This document shows, in pieces, positions 55,450 to 63,181 of a stretch of 64,000 nucleotides of DNA (position 1 is the first letter of the stretch; every line of letters starts with the position of its first letter). The position numbers were made by a program, and so were the translations under genes. The DNA lies in assembly GCF_015220045.1 (NCBI RefSeq), contig NZ_JADBGB010000001.1:558001-622000 (forward strand). The letters run 5' to 3'. This DNA comes from Marivivens aquimaris. GTDB taxonomy: Bacteria; Pseudomonadota; Alphaproteobacteria; Rhodobacterales; Rhodobacteraceae. Under the pieces are notes generated by a model. That model did no database searches. It saw only the letters and a list, made by a program, of their open reading frames with translations, and had not been told where the DNA came from.

Positions 55450-55654
55450 AAATGGCAGATCGACCGACCGTTGGAAGATCGGGCTTTAAGGGTCTGCATC
55501 TGTCGACTGATGCGCTCTTGATAGACTTTTATGCAGTATCGATAGCCGACACACTCCATCGCGTGCCGCTCGAATTTGCTGGTCCATTGCACTGCCATGG
55601 CGATGCCGTCCGGCATAACGCAGGACGGGAAGCTGTTCATCCGGAGCACCTCGA

Positions 55655-57034
55655 TCAGGTGACTTCGATCCAGTTCGTCATGCCCGAAGCGGCATGGCCC
55701 AGCATATGGCAATGCAGCAGCCACTTTCCCGGATTATCCGCTACGAAAACGATCTCGGTGGTTTCGTTCGGCAGAACCAGAACCGTATCGCGCATCGGCC
55801 CGTGAGTTCCATCCTGATTACGCACTCGGAAGTGCATCCCGTGGAGGTGCATCGCATGGGGAAAGATCGTGTCGTTGGTCATGCGGATACGGCCTGTCTC
55901 GCCCCGCGCGAAGGTGGCAAAGGGCGCATCGCCCAAGCCGACCTGACCCGCCAAGGCCCAGAACTGGCCGTTCTGAACCAGCTCCTGCCAGCCCATCCTC
56001 CGCCCGTCGAAAGTCGCGCTTTCCAAGCCGCGCATGGCGCCGCCCTGCATCGGCATATCGAGGACGGCTGCATCTTCGACGCCCAAGACCTCCATCCGCG
56101 GGTTGGGCGGCAGGGCCTCAGGCGCACCGCGGGGCACGGACGCCGCGCGCCCCTCAACAAGGACGTCAGCCAGCGTGAGCCAAGTGTCATCCGCTGCGGC
56201 GAAGAGCAGCCCTGCGGCCTCCCCTTCCTCCGCAGTGACATCGACGATCAGGTCCATGCGCTGAGCTGGCGCGAGAACAAGCATGTCCGTAACCGGTTCC
56301 GGCGCGCCGAGAGGCATCCCGTCGAGAGCCACGGTCCAGCCCCTCATTCCCTCAAGTCTCAGGCCGAAGATCTGAGCATTGGCCGCGTTGATCAATCGCA
56401 GCCGCAAACGCTCGTTCTGCTTGGCCGAGAGTTTGAAACCGTAGCGCCCGTTCACGCCCACGAGGTTGCCGATCTGGCCCCCATGACTGCGCGTCATCGG
56501 ATCGGAGAAACTGTCGACAAATGCGCCGGTGTCGGGATCCAGCAGCCAGTCGTCGATCATCAGAATCTCGTCCCGATCCACATCCGGCAGGTTCGCCTCT
56601 TCGATGATCAGAGCACCGGAGAGCCCGCGCCCGACCTGCTCCATCGAGTTAGTGTGCGCGTGATACCAATAGGTTCCGGCATCAGGCAGGTCGAACGCAT
56701 AGTCGAAGGTTTCGCCTGGCTGCACAGCCTCTTGGGTGAGCCCCGCGACCCCATCCATCGCGTTGTCGATACGGATGCCATGCCAATGGATTGAGGTCGG
56801 AACGTCCAACGAGTTTATTAGCCGCCGCTCCAAGCGGCTGCCTTGGCCCGCACGGATCACCGGCCCCGGAATCGTGCCGTCATAGCTCCAGACTGGCGTC
56901 GCCGGATAGCCTTCAGGCGCAAGCTGGACCGTGGCGATTTGTGCCGTCAGGAGGGGCATATCTTGACCAAAGACAGGCCGCGCCAACGGAGCAGCGGCGA
57001 GACCTGCGCAAAAAGCGCGTCGCGTCATCGTCAT
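55655..57034 (-). CDS. Multicopper oxidase with Tat signal (CueO-like)
   Basis: The product of about 459 residues has a twin-arginine signal (MTMTRRAFCAGLAAAPLA). All four copper motifs are present: IHWHGIR, WYHAHTNSMEQ, HAMHLHGMHF and LLHCHMLGHAASGM with the type 1 Cys, His and Met. Such periplasmic oxidases detoxify Cu(I) or oxidise metals and phenols. The methionine-rich insert of E. coli CueO is not obvious. It follows a c-type cytochrome by one base, so electrons or copper might pass between them. The start could also be the Met two codons on (57028). Confidence 0.9.
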   Translation of the reverse strand: MTMTRRAFCAGLAAAPLARPVFGQDMPLLTAQIATVQLAPEGYPATPVWSYDGTIPGPVIRAGQGSRLERRLINSLDVPTSIHWHGIRIDNAMDGVAGLTQEAVQPGETFDYAFDLPDAGTYWYHAHTNSMEQVGRGLSGALIIEEANLPDVDRDEILMIDDWLLDPDTGAFVDSFSDPMTRSHGGQIGNLVGVNGRYGFKLSAKQNERLRLRLINAANAQIFGLRLEGMRGWTVALDGMPLGAPEPVTDMLVLAPAQRMDLIVDVTAEEGEAAGLLFAAADDTWLTLADVLVEGRAASVPRGAPEALPPNPRMEVLGVEDAAVLDMPMQGGAMRGLESATFDGRRMGWQELVQNGQFWALAGQVGLGDAPFATFARGETGRIRMTNDTIFPHAMHLHGMHFRVRNQDGTHGPMRDTVLVLPNETTEIVFVADNPGKWLLHCHMLGHAASGMTNWIEVT

Positions 57035-57035
57035 G

Positions 57036-57476
57036 TCAGTTGATCCCGTTCGCGCGCTGCATCTCGCGGACATAGGCGATGATCAGACGGACATCTGCCT
57101 GCGTCACTTCAGGCTGCGGCGGCATATCGCCAAATCTCCAGTGGTGCGCGCGCACGCCGTTCGCAGCGGCCACTTGGAAAGCCATGTCGCCATGATGCGA
57201 CGGCTCGTAGACTTTGTGGATCAGCGGCGGACCGAAGCCCATGTTTCCGGCAGCATTTTCGCCGTGACAAGCGGCACAGACCGCATCGAAAGCCCGCTTC
57301 CCCATCGCCGCCTCGGGCGACAGCGTTTCGGGCAGCGTCACGGCAACCATGGGCGTGCCCTCGGCTGGCGCGGCGGTTTCCTGCACGGGGGCGGATTGCT
57401 CGGAGGAGCGGGTGACGACATAGGCGCCAAGCGCGACGGCAAGAACCGCAGCCCCGGCGAGGGTGAATTTATTCAT
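57036..57476 (-). CDS. Small periplasmic or membrane-anchored c-type cytochrome
   Basis: The 146-residue protein has an uncleaved-anchor or signal segment (about 4-22), an Ala/Pro/Glu-rich linker, and one haem c domain: CAACH (67-71) and Met118 in FGDMPPQP as the sixth ligand. It is like the cytochromes found next to multicopper oxidases in copper-resistance loci. The oxidase follows directly; the small Cys/His protein gene is upstream. Confidence 0.88.
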   Translation of the reverse strand: MNKFTLAGAAVLAVALGAYVVTRSSEQSAPVQETAAPAEGTPMVAVTLPETLSPEAAMGKRAFDAVCAACHGENAAGNMGFGPPLIHKVYEPSHHGDMAFQVAAANGVRAHHWRFGDMPPQPEVTQADVRLIIAYVREMQRANGIN

Positions 57477-57563
57477 GTAAGTATCCTGTCCTGCACGGCA
57501 TTGCTGGCCGCGCGCTCTGGTGATGGATCGAGCGTGGTCGATCCGCGTTCAACTGGAGCCGGC

Positions 57564-57881
57564 TCAGGCGCGTGGAGGAGGAAGGTCCAATGACAGACTG
57601 ACCGTGGTGCCATGTCGAGGCTCAGGCCACAGATGGGTAAGACGCGGCAGGTCAATACCACGGAGAGGCTGAGCGCTATCGATCAGAGCATAGGAGGCGC
57701 AGGTTGCCATATCGGTACAAGGCGCGTCACTGTGGTTGTGCGCCGGAGCCTGCTGATCTGGTGCCACCATCGCCTCTGGACAGGCAGCACAGTCATGCAT
57801 CCCAGTCCCAGCCGCAGACATCTGCGGCAAGGCAGCCAGCATGATGAGGCTTGTCAGAAAGATGACGGCGACTAGGCGCAT
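57564..57881 (-). CDS. Small secreted Cys/His/Met-containing protein of a copper module
   Basis: The 105-residue product has a signal peptide (MRLVAVIFLTSLIMLAALPQMSAA) followed by a metal-looking segment: GMHDCAACPEAM (Cys31, Cys34), PAHNHSD, and PCTDMATC (Cys55, Cys61). The rest is not recognisable. GAGGG before the ATG at 57881 supports translation. It lies 87 bases upstream of the cytochrome and multicopper oxidase on the same strand. A copper-binding role is inferred from residues and neighbours only. Confidence 0.65.
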   Translation of the reverse strand: MRLVAVIFLTSLIMLAALPQMSAAGTGMHDCAACPEAMVAPDQQAPAHNHSDAPCTDMATCASYALIDSAQPLRGIDLPRLTHLWPEPRHGTTVSLSLDLPPPRA

Positions 57882-58026
57882 GAAAACCCTCGATTGCAGT
57901 ATCAAAAGTGGGTGCGGAAAGCTGTTCCGTCAATCCCCAAACGGGCCATTGCAAACCGATGTCTCAGCATCAAAATGCTACATATCAGCGGTGGTGGAAC
58001 GGTTTGTGTGAGCGCAGAGCAAGGAT

Positions 58027-59025
58027 ATGGTCAGCTCCAAGATCGGACACATTGCACTTGTATCTGCTGGTAGCGCGGTGCCTTATCGCGCGGATAAACG
58101 GTGCATGATTGAGAATTTCGAGATGGATGATCTGAAGAACGGGCTGACTTACGAGACCGCAAAATTAGGCTTGGTGACCATTGGCGATATCGTCCTGAAG
58201 TACCGCGACGCTGATGGCGGGGGTAAGCACTATCACGGGCGTGGCCATTTCGAAGAATACGTGAGCCCGATGTACCGCCTCCTCGCAAACGAGCTGGACC
58301 CATCTCACTGCATCGATATCGGAGCCAATTACGGGTATACGGGACTTCTCATGCGCCGTGCATTCCCTGAGGCAAATCTTACGTTGGTCGAGCCGATCCC
58401 ATGGCTTGAATCATTCGTTCGCAAGAACTTTGAAAACAACGGCGCACGCTTTGATCGTTTCATTTCAGCCATCGCATCGGATTCCGCTACCACGACCGAA
58501 TTCGGTGTCAATACCAACGCCTCGCAAGACAGCAGGGTCAAAGCGCAGGGGAACTGGGACGTTATCTCGACGACTTCGGTCACCTTGTCCGAAATCGCTT
58601 CGCCTGTGTCCGCTGATCAGGGCGTTTATATCAAGATCGATACGCAAGGCTGGGAAGAGAACGTGTTCCGCGGCGGCGAGCAGTTTCTTTCTTCTCATAA
58701 TCGCTGGTTCATCAAAACGGAGTTCGCGCCGCACTGGATGATCAGTCAGGGGAGCGATCCGGTCGAGGTTCTGGAGAGCTGGCTTGAGAAGTATGATATC
58801 TACGAAAGCCTCGGGCGGGTTGCTTGGAACTGTTCCAGTCTCGCAGACATGCTCGGTAAGAAGCTCGAGCCCGGTGATGGCGCGGATTTCGTCGATTATG
58901 TCCAGACGCTGAACAAGAATGGTCTGGGCTGGGTGGATCTGTTTGTCTTGCCACCTGCGTCGCGTCGGGCCTACGCAAACACCGTGGAGCGCCCACGCAG
59001 CATTTGGAAGCGCCTCTTCGGCTGA
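58027..59025 (+). CDS. FkbM-family methyltransferase
   Basis: The 332-residue protein has an S-adenosylmethionine fold beginning at HCIDIGANYGYTGLLMRRAFP and TLVEPIPWLESFVRKNF. The FkbM strand is YIKIDTQGWEENVFRGGEQFL, which differs clearly from the other FkbM protein near 24 kb. The acceptor is unknown. The start is uncertain: 58027 has AAGG very close, and 58105 (MIENFEMDD) is an alternative. It is the last intact chromosomal gene before the disrupted dusA. Confidence 0.78.
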   Translation: MVSSKIGHIALVSAGSAVPYRADKRCMIENFEMDDLKNGLTYETAKLGLVTIGDIVLKYRDADGGGKHYHGRGHFEEYVSPMYRLLANELDPSHCIDIGANYGYTGLLMRRAFPEANLTLVEPIPWLESFVRKNFENNGARFDRFISAIASDSATTTEFGVNTNASQDSRVKAQGNWDVISTTSVTLSEIASPVSADQGVYIKIDTQGWEENVFRGGEQFLSSHNRWFIKTEFAPHWMISQGSDPVEVLESWLEKYDIYESLGRVAWNCSSLADMLGKKLEPGDGADFVDYVQTLNKNGLGWVDLFVLPPASRRAYANTVERPRSIWKRLFG

Positions 59026-59101
59026 CGCTCTGGCGGTTGTCGCCGGACTGAAACACAGCTATCTAGCCAGCTTCCAAAACGTTTTCCTCTGGAGTTCGTC
59101 A

Positions 59102-59188
59102 GTGCAAGCCGTCAGCAAATCCCTAGATCGCGCCGCCCGTCTGAGCATTGCACCCATGATGGACTGTGCCAACAGTGCGCGCATCTAA
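59102..59188 (+). pseudogene. dusA: 5' fragment of dusA (tRNA-dihydrouridine synthase A) at the prophage junction
   Basis: GTG at 59102, with GGAG upstream, opens a frame reading VQAVSKSLDRAARLSIAPMMD. RLS(I/V)APMMDWTDRH is the conserved beginning of DusA. The match stops exactly after APMMD; Trp-Thr-Asp is replaced by CANSARI and a stop. The remainder of the gene is expected beyond the other end of the inserted element. Islands and phages with dusA-specific integrases insert at this point. Confidence 0.82.
59150..59166 (+). other. Candidate attachment site (attL) within dusA
   Basis: GCACCCATGATGGACTG is the last stretch that agrees with dusA coding sequence before the reading departs from the protein. 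It encodes APMMD plus two bases. A second copy should stand at the other junction, outside this window. The exact core boundaries cannot be set from one side. Confidence 0.65.
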
Positions 59189-59225
59189 TTGAAAGTAAAC
59201 GGATTATAATTCTGCCGAAAAACGT

Positions 59226-59244
59226 GTTGGACGGAGAGTCCAAC
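59226..59244. repeat. Perfect hairpin near the element's left end
   Basis: GTTGGAC-GGAGA-GTCCAAC, a 7-pair perfect stem (8 with flanking T-A), 60 bases inside the junction. There is no U-run. It might be an integrase/excisionase arm site or an RNA structure; function unknown. Confidence 0.5.
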
Positions 59245-59268
59245 AGGATGGATGTTTCAGGCAAAGAA

Positions 59269-59296
59269 AAAGCCCGCCGAAATGGCGGGCTTTCTT
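59269..59296 (+). terminator. Intrinsic terminator inside the left end of the element
   Basis: AAAGCCCGCC / GGCGGGCTTT around GAAAT, then TTTCTTAT on the plus strand with A-rich sequence opposite. It would stop read-through from the dusA promoter into the element, and can also act leftward. Confidence 0.75.
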
Positions 59297-59381
59297 ATCC
59301 TTCCGGCTAAAGGTGGCCACCTAGAGTTTCGGGATGTCGTCAGCATCGCAGTAAACCCGGAGCAGGGCAACCTGTAATGCG

Positions 59382-59408
59382 AAAGGCCCACCGATGTGGC
59401 GGGCCTTT
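59382..59408 (-). terminator. Terminator of the minus-strand early operon
   Basis: AAAGGCCCACC / GGCGGGCCTTT around GATGT (one mismatch), 10 bases after the stop of the last minus-strand gene; TTTCGCATT follows on that strand. Confidence 0.7.
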
Positions 59409-59418
59409 CTGCGGGGGG

Positions 59419-59652
59419 TTAGTTGGACTGGGGGACTAAAGCACCCCGTAGGGCGTCGATCATCTCAGCCGCACTGCCGTATGCACCAATGACGTCGTCC
59501 TGATATACGGGGTGATCGCTGTGTGCCAAGACGATCCACCCTCCGTTCGGCGCCGCGCGGAGCAGTAGGCGGTCGGTCCGTGCCAAGACGTCGTCGGGCT
59601 GCGTCTTCGCCTTGCAGCGCAGCATGGCGTTGGTGGTGATTTCTTCTGTCAT
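59419..59652 (-). CDS. Small phage protein, unknown
   Basis: The product is 77 residues, with no family that I recognise. It is mixed alpha/beta in look (RTDRLLLRAAPNGGWIVLAHSDHPVYQDDVIGAYGS), with no signal or membrane segment. AGGAGGG eight bases before the ATG is a near-perfect ribosome site, which supports that it is real. Last gene of the minus-strand run, ending at a terminator. Confidence 0.65.
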   Translation of the reverse strand: MTEEITTNAMLRCKAKTQPDDVLARTDRLLLRAAPNGGWIVLAHSDHPVYQDDVIGAYGSAAEMIDALRGALVPQSN

Positions 59653-59681
59653 AAGGTTGGCCCTCCTGTGGCCTCAGAGGG

Positions 59682-59906
59682 TTAGCTGGACTGGTCGTGT
59701 TCCACGACCTGATCGGCTTTGTCCCGTTTGCAGAGCTGCCGAGTTAGAAAGGTCGGGGCGGCGTGAGCCTGAACATCATTTATGTTGACCCAACCCCATA
59801 CAGTTTGGTTCGGGCCAAATGCCACGTAGGCAAACCCCGTCAGTTCGCCAGCTTCTATTTTCAATGCAATCTCGCGCGCTGCTTCGGCGGCTTCCTTTCG
59901 GCTCAT
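59682..59906 (-). CDS. Small phage protein, unknown
   Basis: The 74-residue product has an N-terminal amphipathic helix (SRKEAAEAAREIALKIEAGE) and then a short beta-rich part (GFAYVAFGPNQTVWGWVNI). AAGGA precedes the ATG at 59906. The upstream extension of the frame overlaps the PrtN-like gene and is not used. Function unknown. Confidence 0.6.
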   Translation of the reverse strand: MSRKEAAEAAREIALKIEAGELTGFAYVAFGPNQTVWGWVNINDVQAHAAPTFLTRQLCKRDKADQVVEHDQSS

Positions 59907-59946
59907 GGTGTCATCCTTTCGAGCGGAAGTGTTGTTTGTAATTCGA

Positions 59947-60207
59947 TCAGCCGGCGAGCTTCTTAAAATCGGATCGCGCCTGCGCCATCCTCTTGTCGAG
60001 GAACGCGGCGAGATCCGTAATCGCCACCATCCGCTGCGCCTTCTGGCTGTCGGTGCCGGTGAATGTGACGAGCGGTATGTCACCGCTCATCACGTCCGCT
60101 TTGAAGCGGGGGAACAGCATGTGCGCGAAGTAGTCCTTGTGCACCGTTTCGAGCGGTACAGCTTGTTTCGCTTCGTAGGCTGCCATCAGTGCAAAGACAG
60201 TGTTCAT
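59947..60207 (-). CDS. PrtN-like (pyocin activator) transcription factor
   Basis: The 86-residue protein matches the PrtN family along its length: MNTVFALMAAYEAKQAVPLETVHKDYF at the start (family pattern: MxTxFxLMAxYxxxxxIPLExVCxDYF), SGDIPLVTF and VAITDLAAFLDKR. In Pseudomonas, PrtN turns on pyocin genes after SOS release of PrtR. Family members are common in alphaproteobacterial prophages. It likely activates late or lytic genes here; that is inference. Confidence 0.8.
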   Translation of the reverse strand: MNTVFALMAAYEAKQAVPLETVHKDYFAHMLFPRFKADVMSGDIPLVTFTGTDSQKAQRMVAITDLAAFLDKRMAQARSDFKKLAG

Positions 60208-60225
60208 CGCGCCCGTTCCCTTACT

Positions 60226-61395
60226 TTACTGCTCGTCGTTTTCGGCTTCTGCTTTCGCGTCGTCGTAGCCCTGCTGCCACTGTGCCAGCAGTTCCGCGTC
60301 GTCCTTCACGTCAGGCGGGACTGCCGTGCGAGGCGAGTTGCGGCGGAACGCCGTTTTCCCGCGATTGTACGGGCTGCGCTTTTCGCTGGTGTCCGGCTTC
60401 TGCTCGGACTGGCCCTGCTCCTCCTGCTTGCCCTCGTCGCCGCCGTCAGCGCTGCCCTGAGCGTCCTTCTCGCCCTCGGTGGTGTTGGGCTGCTCCGGCT
60501 CCGACTTCGCGTCCTGAGCCTGCTTCTGCGAGGTCTGGGCCTTTTGGGTCTCTGCCTCGTGTTCCTGAGCCAGCTCCTCCAGTCGGGACGCGGTGCCGCG
60601 CGCAGCGTTGGCCGCTGCCTTGGCCGACTTCATCGGCGGGAAGAACTTTTCGAGCATCGACGGTGTGTCCTTCACCGTGTTGACGATGCCGCGCAGGAGC
60701 AGCAGTTCCTCCTCGGTCACCTCGTCAATGCTTTTGACTTCCAGCGAGGCGAAGATTTGGTCCTCGGTAACACCCATTCCAAGGAAGTACTTGATGGCGA
60801 CTTCGCGGCGCTCGGTCAGCGTCTTGAGGTCGCCACGAGAGGCCGCGAGGGCGTTTTCGTAGGCAGTGTCCCAGAGTACCTTCGGAACGCCGGCGAAGAT
60901 GGCATTGCGGAGTGCGATAGAACATGCTGCGTTGCCCGTCACGTTGATCATGTCCGCATTGAACACTTCACCGCGCTTATTGAGGATCGAACGCTTGGTG
61001 CGCTTCACGATCTGGACGTTGTTTTCGAGATCGTGGAACACACCCTCGGCTTCGACGAAGCCTTCGACGCGATCGACATGAACCACACGGGCGCCGACAC
61101 GGGAGTTCGGGTAGTTCTGAACCACAATCTCTGCAAGGCGGACAGATGGGCCGAGGATCGGCTTGCCAGAGCGGGGCAGGGCATAAAACATCGTTTCGGC
61201 AGCTTTGTTGCTGAACGTGGCGAGCTCGGTGATGGCGTGCGCTGCGACTTTCAGCTTCCGAGGGAACTTGCGCGCTGTGGCGATGGCCTGATCAATTTCT
61301 GCGCGGTTGAGCTGGACCGCGAGGCTGCCGCCTGCGTCCATCTGGGTCAGGGTGTCGGTGTCCTCGCCCTCGTAAATATCGACGTTGGTGTTCAT
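60226..61395 (-). CDS. Conserved phage protein with acidic linker and RMF-like tail
   Basis: The 389-residue protein has three parts. Residues 1 to about 260 are a folded domain with GKPILGPSVRLAEIVVQNYPNSRVGARVV and VTGNAACSIALRNAIFAGVPK, a pattern I associate with an uncharacterised phage family. About 265-345 is a Gln/Glu/Asp/Lys-rich low-complexity linker. The C-terminus has SPYNRGKTAFRRNSP and AQWQQGYDDAKAE, resembling the W-x-x-G-(Y/W)-x-x-A end of ribosome-modulation-factor-like domains. It is encoded among recombination genes (DnaQ-like, YqaJ-type), so a single-strand annealing or DNA-binding role is possible but not shown. Confidence 0.65.
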   Translation of the reverse strand: MNTNVDIYEGEDTDTLTQMDAGGSLAVQLNRAEIDQAIATARKFPRKLKVAAHAITELATFSNKAAETMFYALPRSGKPILGPSVRLAEIVVQNYPNSRVGARVVHVDRVEGFVEAEGVFHDLENNVQIVKRTKRSILNKRGEVFNADMINVTGNAACSIALRNAIFAGVPKVLWDTAYENALAASRGDLKTLTERREVAIKYFLGMGVTEDQIFASLEVKSIDEVTEEELLLLRGIVNTVKDTPSMLEKFFPPMKSAKAAANAARGTASRLEELAQEHEAETQKAQTSQKQAQDAKSEPEQPNTTEGEKDAQGSADGGDEGKQEEQGQSEQKPDTSEKRSPYNRGKTAFRRNSPRTAVPPDVKDDAELLAQWQQGYDDAKAEAENDEQ

Positions 61396-61399
61396 GTGG

Positions 61400-61699
61400 T
61401 TACGCCTTCAGTTCGACGGACTCGCTGGGGAGTACGCGTCCGTATTGGTGGGAGAATTTGTGGACGGTGCCGTGTTTGCTGAGTTCAGCCTTCAGCTCGT
61501 CCATCATCTGCGTCGCCTTCACCACCTGGTCGGTGCTGGAAGTGTCGAGCGCGATGGAGTGGCGCAGTTGCATCCGGCCCGAGGTGATGATCGTTTTGCA
61601 GTCAGCGCCGAACAGATCGGCCATGAAGGCCGATGCTGTCTCGGTGTTCGGGGTCCAGCTGATCCCGATGCGAACGCCGGAGGTGGTTTTCTCGGTCAT
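61400..61699 (-). CDS. Small phage protein, unknown
   Basis: The 99-residue soluble product (TSGVRIGISWTPNTETASAFMADLFGADCKTI, then a helix TDQVVKATQMMDELKAELSKHG). I recognise no family. The start overlaps the stop of the exonuclease gene (61696-61699, ATGA), and the next gene begins 4 bases after it, so it is part of a tight early operon. Confidence 0.6.
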   Translation of the reverse strand: MTEKTTSGVRIGISWTPNTETASAFMADLFGADCKTIITSGRMQLRHSIALDTSSTDQVVKATQMMDELKAELSKHGTVHKFSHQYGRVLPSESVELKA

Positions 61700-62304
61700 G
61701 CCGCGTCTTTTCCTTTCGCGTAGTGGACTTTCGGGGGAAGCACGTTGCCGTCGCTGATGAGGATTTTCAGAAGCTCGGTTGCGGCTTCGGCATCAGCCAT
61801 GGCGTCGTGCGGGTTGTCGTTAATGACGCCGTGGAACTCGCAGGCTGCGGCCAGCGAGATATACGTGCCGCGCTTCATCATGATGCCCTGCGACTCGTAG
61901 GCTTTCTGGGCGCGCATGATGCAGGTCTGCTTGGTCTGCTCGAACAGATCGTCGCGGCCGGCACGGCGGAACTCGGCCCGCATCATCTTTGCGTCGAACT
62001 GGGCGTTGAATGCGGCCATGTAGTGACCGTCGTTCACGTAGCCTTCGTAGAGGTCGAGGACTTCGGAGACAGGCACGCCGTTTTCGGCAAGGAACTCGTC
62101 GGTCAGACCGTTCACCGCACGCGCCTCGTCCGGCATCGTCCAGCCGTCAGGCTTGATGTAGAATTTGTGGCGGGTCACTTCCTGACCGCTGTCATCAAGG
62201 ATAATGGCAGCGATGGAGGCAAGGCGGGGCTGGGACGGATCATCGGCGGGCAGCTTGTAGTTAAAAATGCCGGTGGTTTCGGTATCGAACGAGAAATAGG
62301 GCAT
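61696..62304 (-). CDS. DnaQ-like 3'-5' exonuclease (phage)
   Basis: The 202-residue DEDDh exonuclease has motif I FSFDTETTG (Asp7, Glu9), motif II AAFNAQFDAKMM (Asp104) and motif III NPHDAMADAEA (His166, Asp171). It degrades DNA 3' to 5', as in proofreading or phage replication. It begins after a hairpin terminator that separates it from the coiled-coil protein gene, suggesting separate transcript levels. Confidence 0.85.
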   Translation of the reverse strand: MPYFSFDTETTGIFNYKLPADDPSQPRLASIAAIILDDSGQEVTRHKFYIKPDGWTMPDEARAVNGLTDEFLAENGVPVSEVLDLYEGYVNDGHYMAAFNAQFDAKMMRAEFRRAGRDDLFEQTKQTCIMRAQKAYESQGIMMKRGTYISLAAACEFHGVINDNPHDAMADAEAATELLKILISDGNVLPPKVHYAKGKDAA

Positions 62305-62327
62305 GGGTCATCCTGATTGGGTTTGAG

Positions 62328-62355
62328 GGAAAAGCCCCGCCACCGAAGTGGCGGG
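62328..62355 (-). terminator. Hairpin with UUCG loop between phage genes
   Basis: On the minus strand CCCGCCAC-TTCG-GTGGCGGG is a perfect 8-pair stem with a very stable UUCG tetraloop, followed by GCTTTTCCC. It stands between the coiled-coil protein gene and the exonuclease gene and may reduce downstream transcription. Confidence 0.7.
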
Positions 62356-62402
62356 TAGTCACAGGGAGGTCGCGGCGAAAACCCGCGCCGCTCGGGATCT
62401 GA

Positions 62403-63179
62403 TCAGCCGCGGCGACGGACAGCGGTTGCGATGTCCTCGTAGAAGCGGACGCCCGGCCATTTGGCGTTGTTCTTCTGGGCCTTCACCATCACGCCCAGCG
62501 CCTTCTCGATAGCGGCGGATTCAAGGAAGCCGCCGAGTGCGCCGAGAGGAGCGATGCATGCCTGATAATCGGTGATGACGAACTTCCAGACTTTCTTCGA
62601 GGACAGGGAGCCGCTAGTGCCGGTGATCTTCGCCTTCGCTTCCGATGCGGTGGCCGTTGCGATGGCCGAGGTATCGGCCTGCGCTTCGTACTGCTCCGCA
62701 CGGGCCGCGTGATTGGCTGCGGCCTGCGGCGTTTTCGCATTGGCCTCGCGCTCACGGGCGAGGCGGGCTTTCTCGTCGGCTTCCTGCTGAATGCGGCGCT
62801 GCTCGGCGGCTTTCTTGGCGGCCTGTTCGCGCATGAAGGCCCTAACTGCATTGTCATTGTCAGCGATAGGTCCATCCAGAAGGGACCCGCCGAGGGCTTT
62901 GAAGAAGCCGTCGACTGCACGCTTGGCGTCCAGCATGGGCTTGCCTTCGGTGCTGCGTACATTCTCGACCTTATTCGTCAGGCGACGGGCATCTGCGATG
63001 TAGTCGACGGCTTTGCTGGCCTGTTCTTCGGTGGTGATCTGCTTCGGCATCGCCTTGCCGCGCGCCTCCATCAGTTCGACTTCTTCTTTCAGCTTGGCGA
63101 AGTCGGCGTTCAGCACCACATCGACGGGGGCCTTGTTATCCCCGAAAATCTGGTCAGCGACCGGTTTGCGTTGTTCCAT
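62403..63179 (-). CDS. Phage protein with central coiled coil, unknown
   Basis: The 258-residue product has a helical N-terminal half (ITTEEQASKAVDYIADARRLTNKVENVR) and a long Ala/Glu/Arg/Gln coiled coil (about 110-185, MREQAAKKAAEQRRIQQEADEKARLARERE-like). The C-terminal region has KVWKFVITDYQACIAPLG and AKWPGVRFYEDIATAVRRR. Such proteins are frequent beside YqaJ exonucleases in phages, with unknown role. The start at 63179 lies directly after the exonuclease stop. Confidence 0.65.
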   Translation of the reverse strand: MEQRKPVADQIFGDNKAPVDVVLNADFAKLKEEVELMEARGKAMPKQITTEEQASKAVDYIADARRLTNKVENVRSTEGKPMLDAKRAVDGFFKALGGSLLDGPIADNDNAVRAFMREQAAKKAAEQRRIQQEADEKARLAREREANAKTPQAAANHAARAEQYEAQADTSAIATATASEAKAKITGTSGSLSSKKVWKFVITDYQACIAPLGALGGFLESAAIEKALGVMVKAQKNNAKWPGVRFYEDIATAVRRRG

Positions 63180-63181
63180 CC

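Noticed and set aside
55413..55724. 103-codon minus-strand frame after the CocE-like gene
   Set aside because: No ribosome site or family match, and it runs into the end of the multicopper oxidase gene in another frame.
57473..57661. 62-codon minus-strand frame whose stop overlaps the cytochrome start in ATGA
   Set aside because: It overlaps the better supported small secreted protein gene in another frame, has no plausible domain, and its start is weak; the ATGA is probably chance.
59905..61482. 525-codon plus-strand frame across the prophage genes
   Set aside because: Antisense to three well-supported minus-strand genes; low-complexity Leu/Arg translation typical of a shadow frame.
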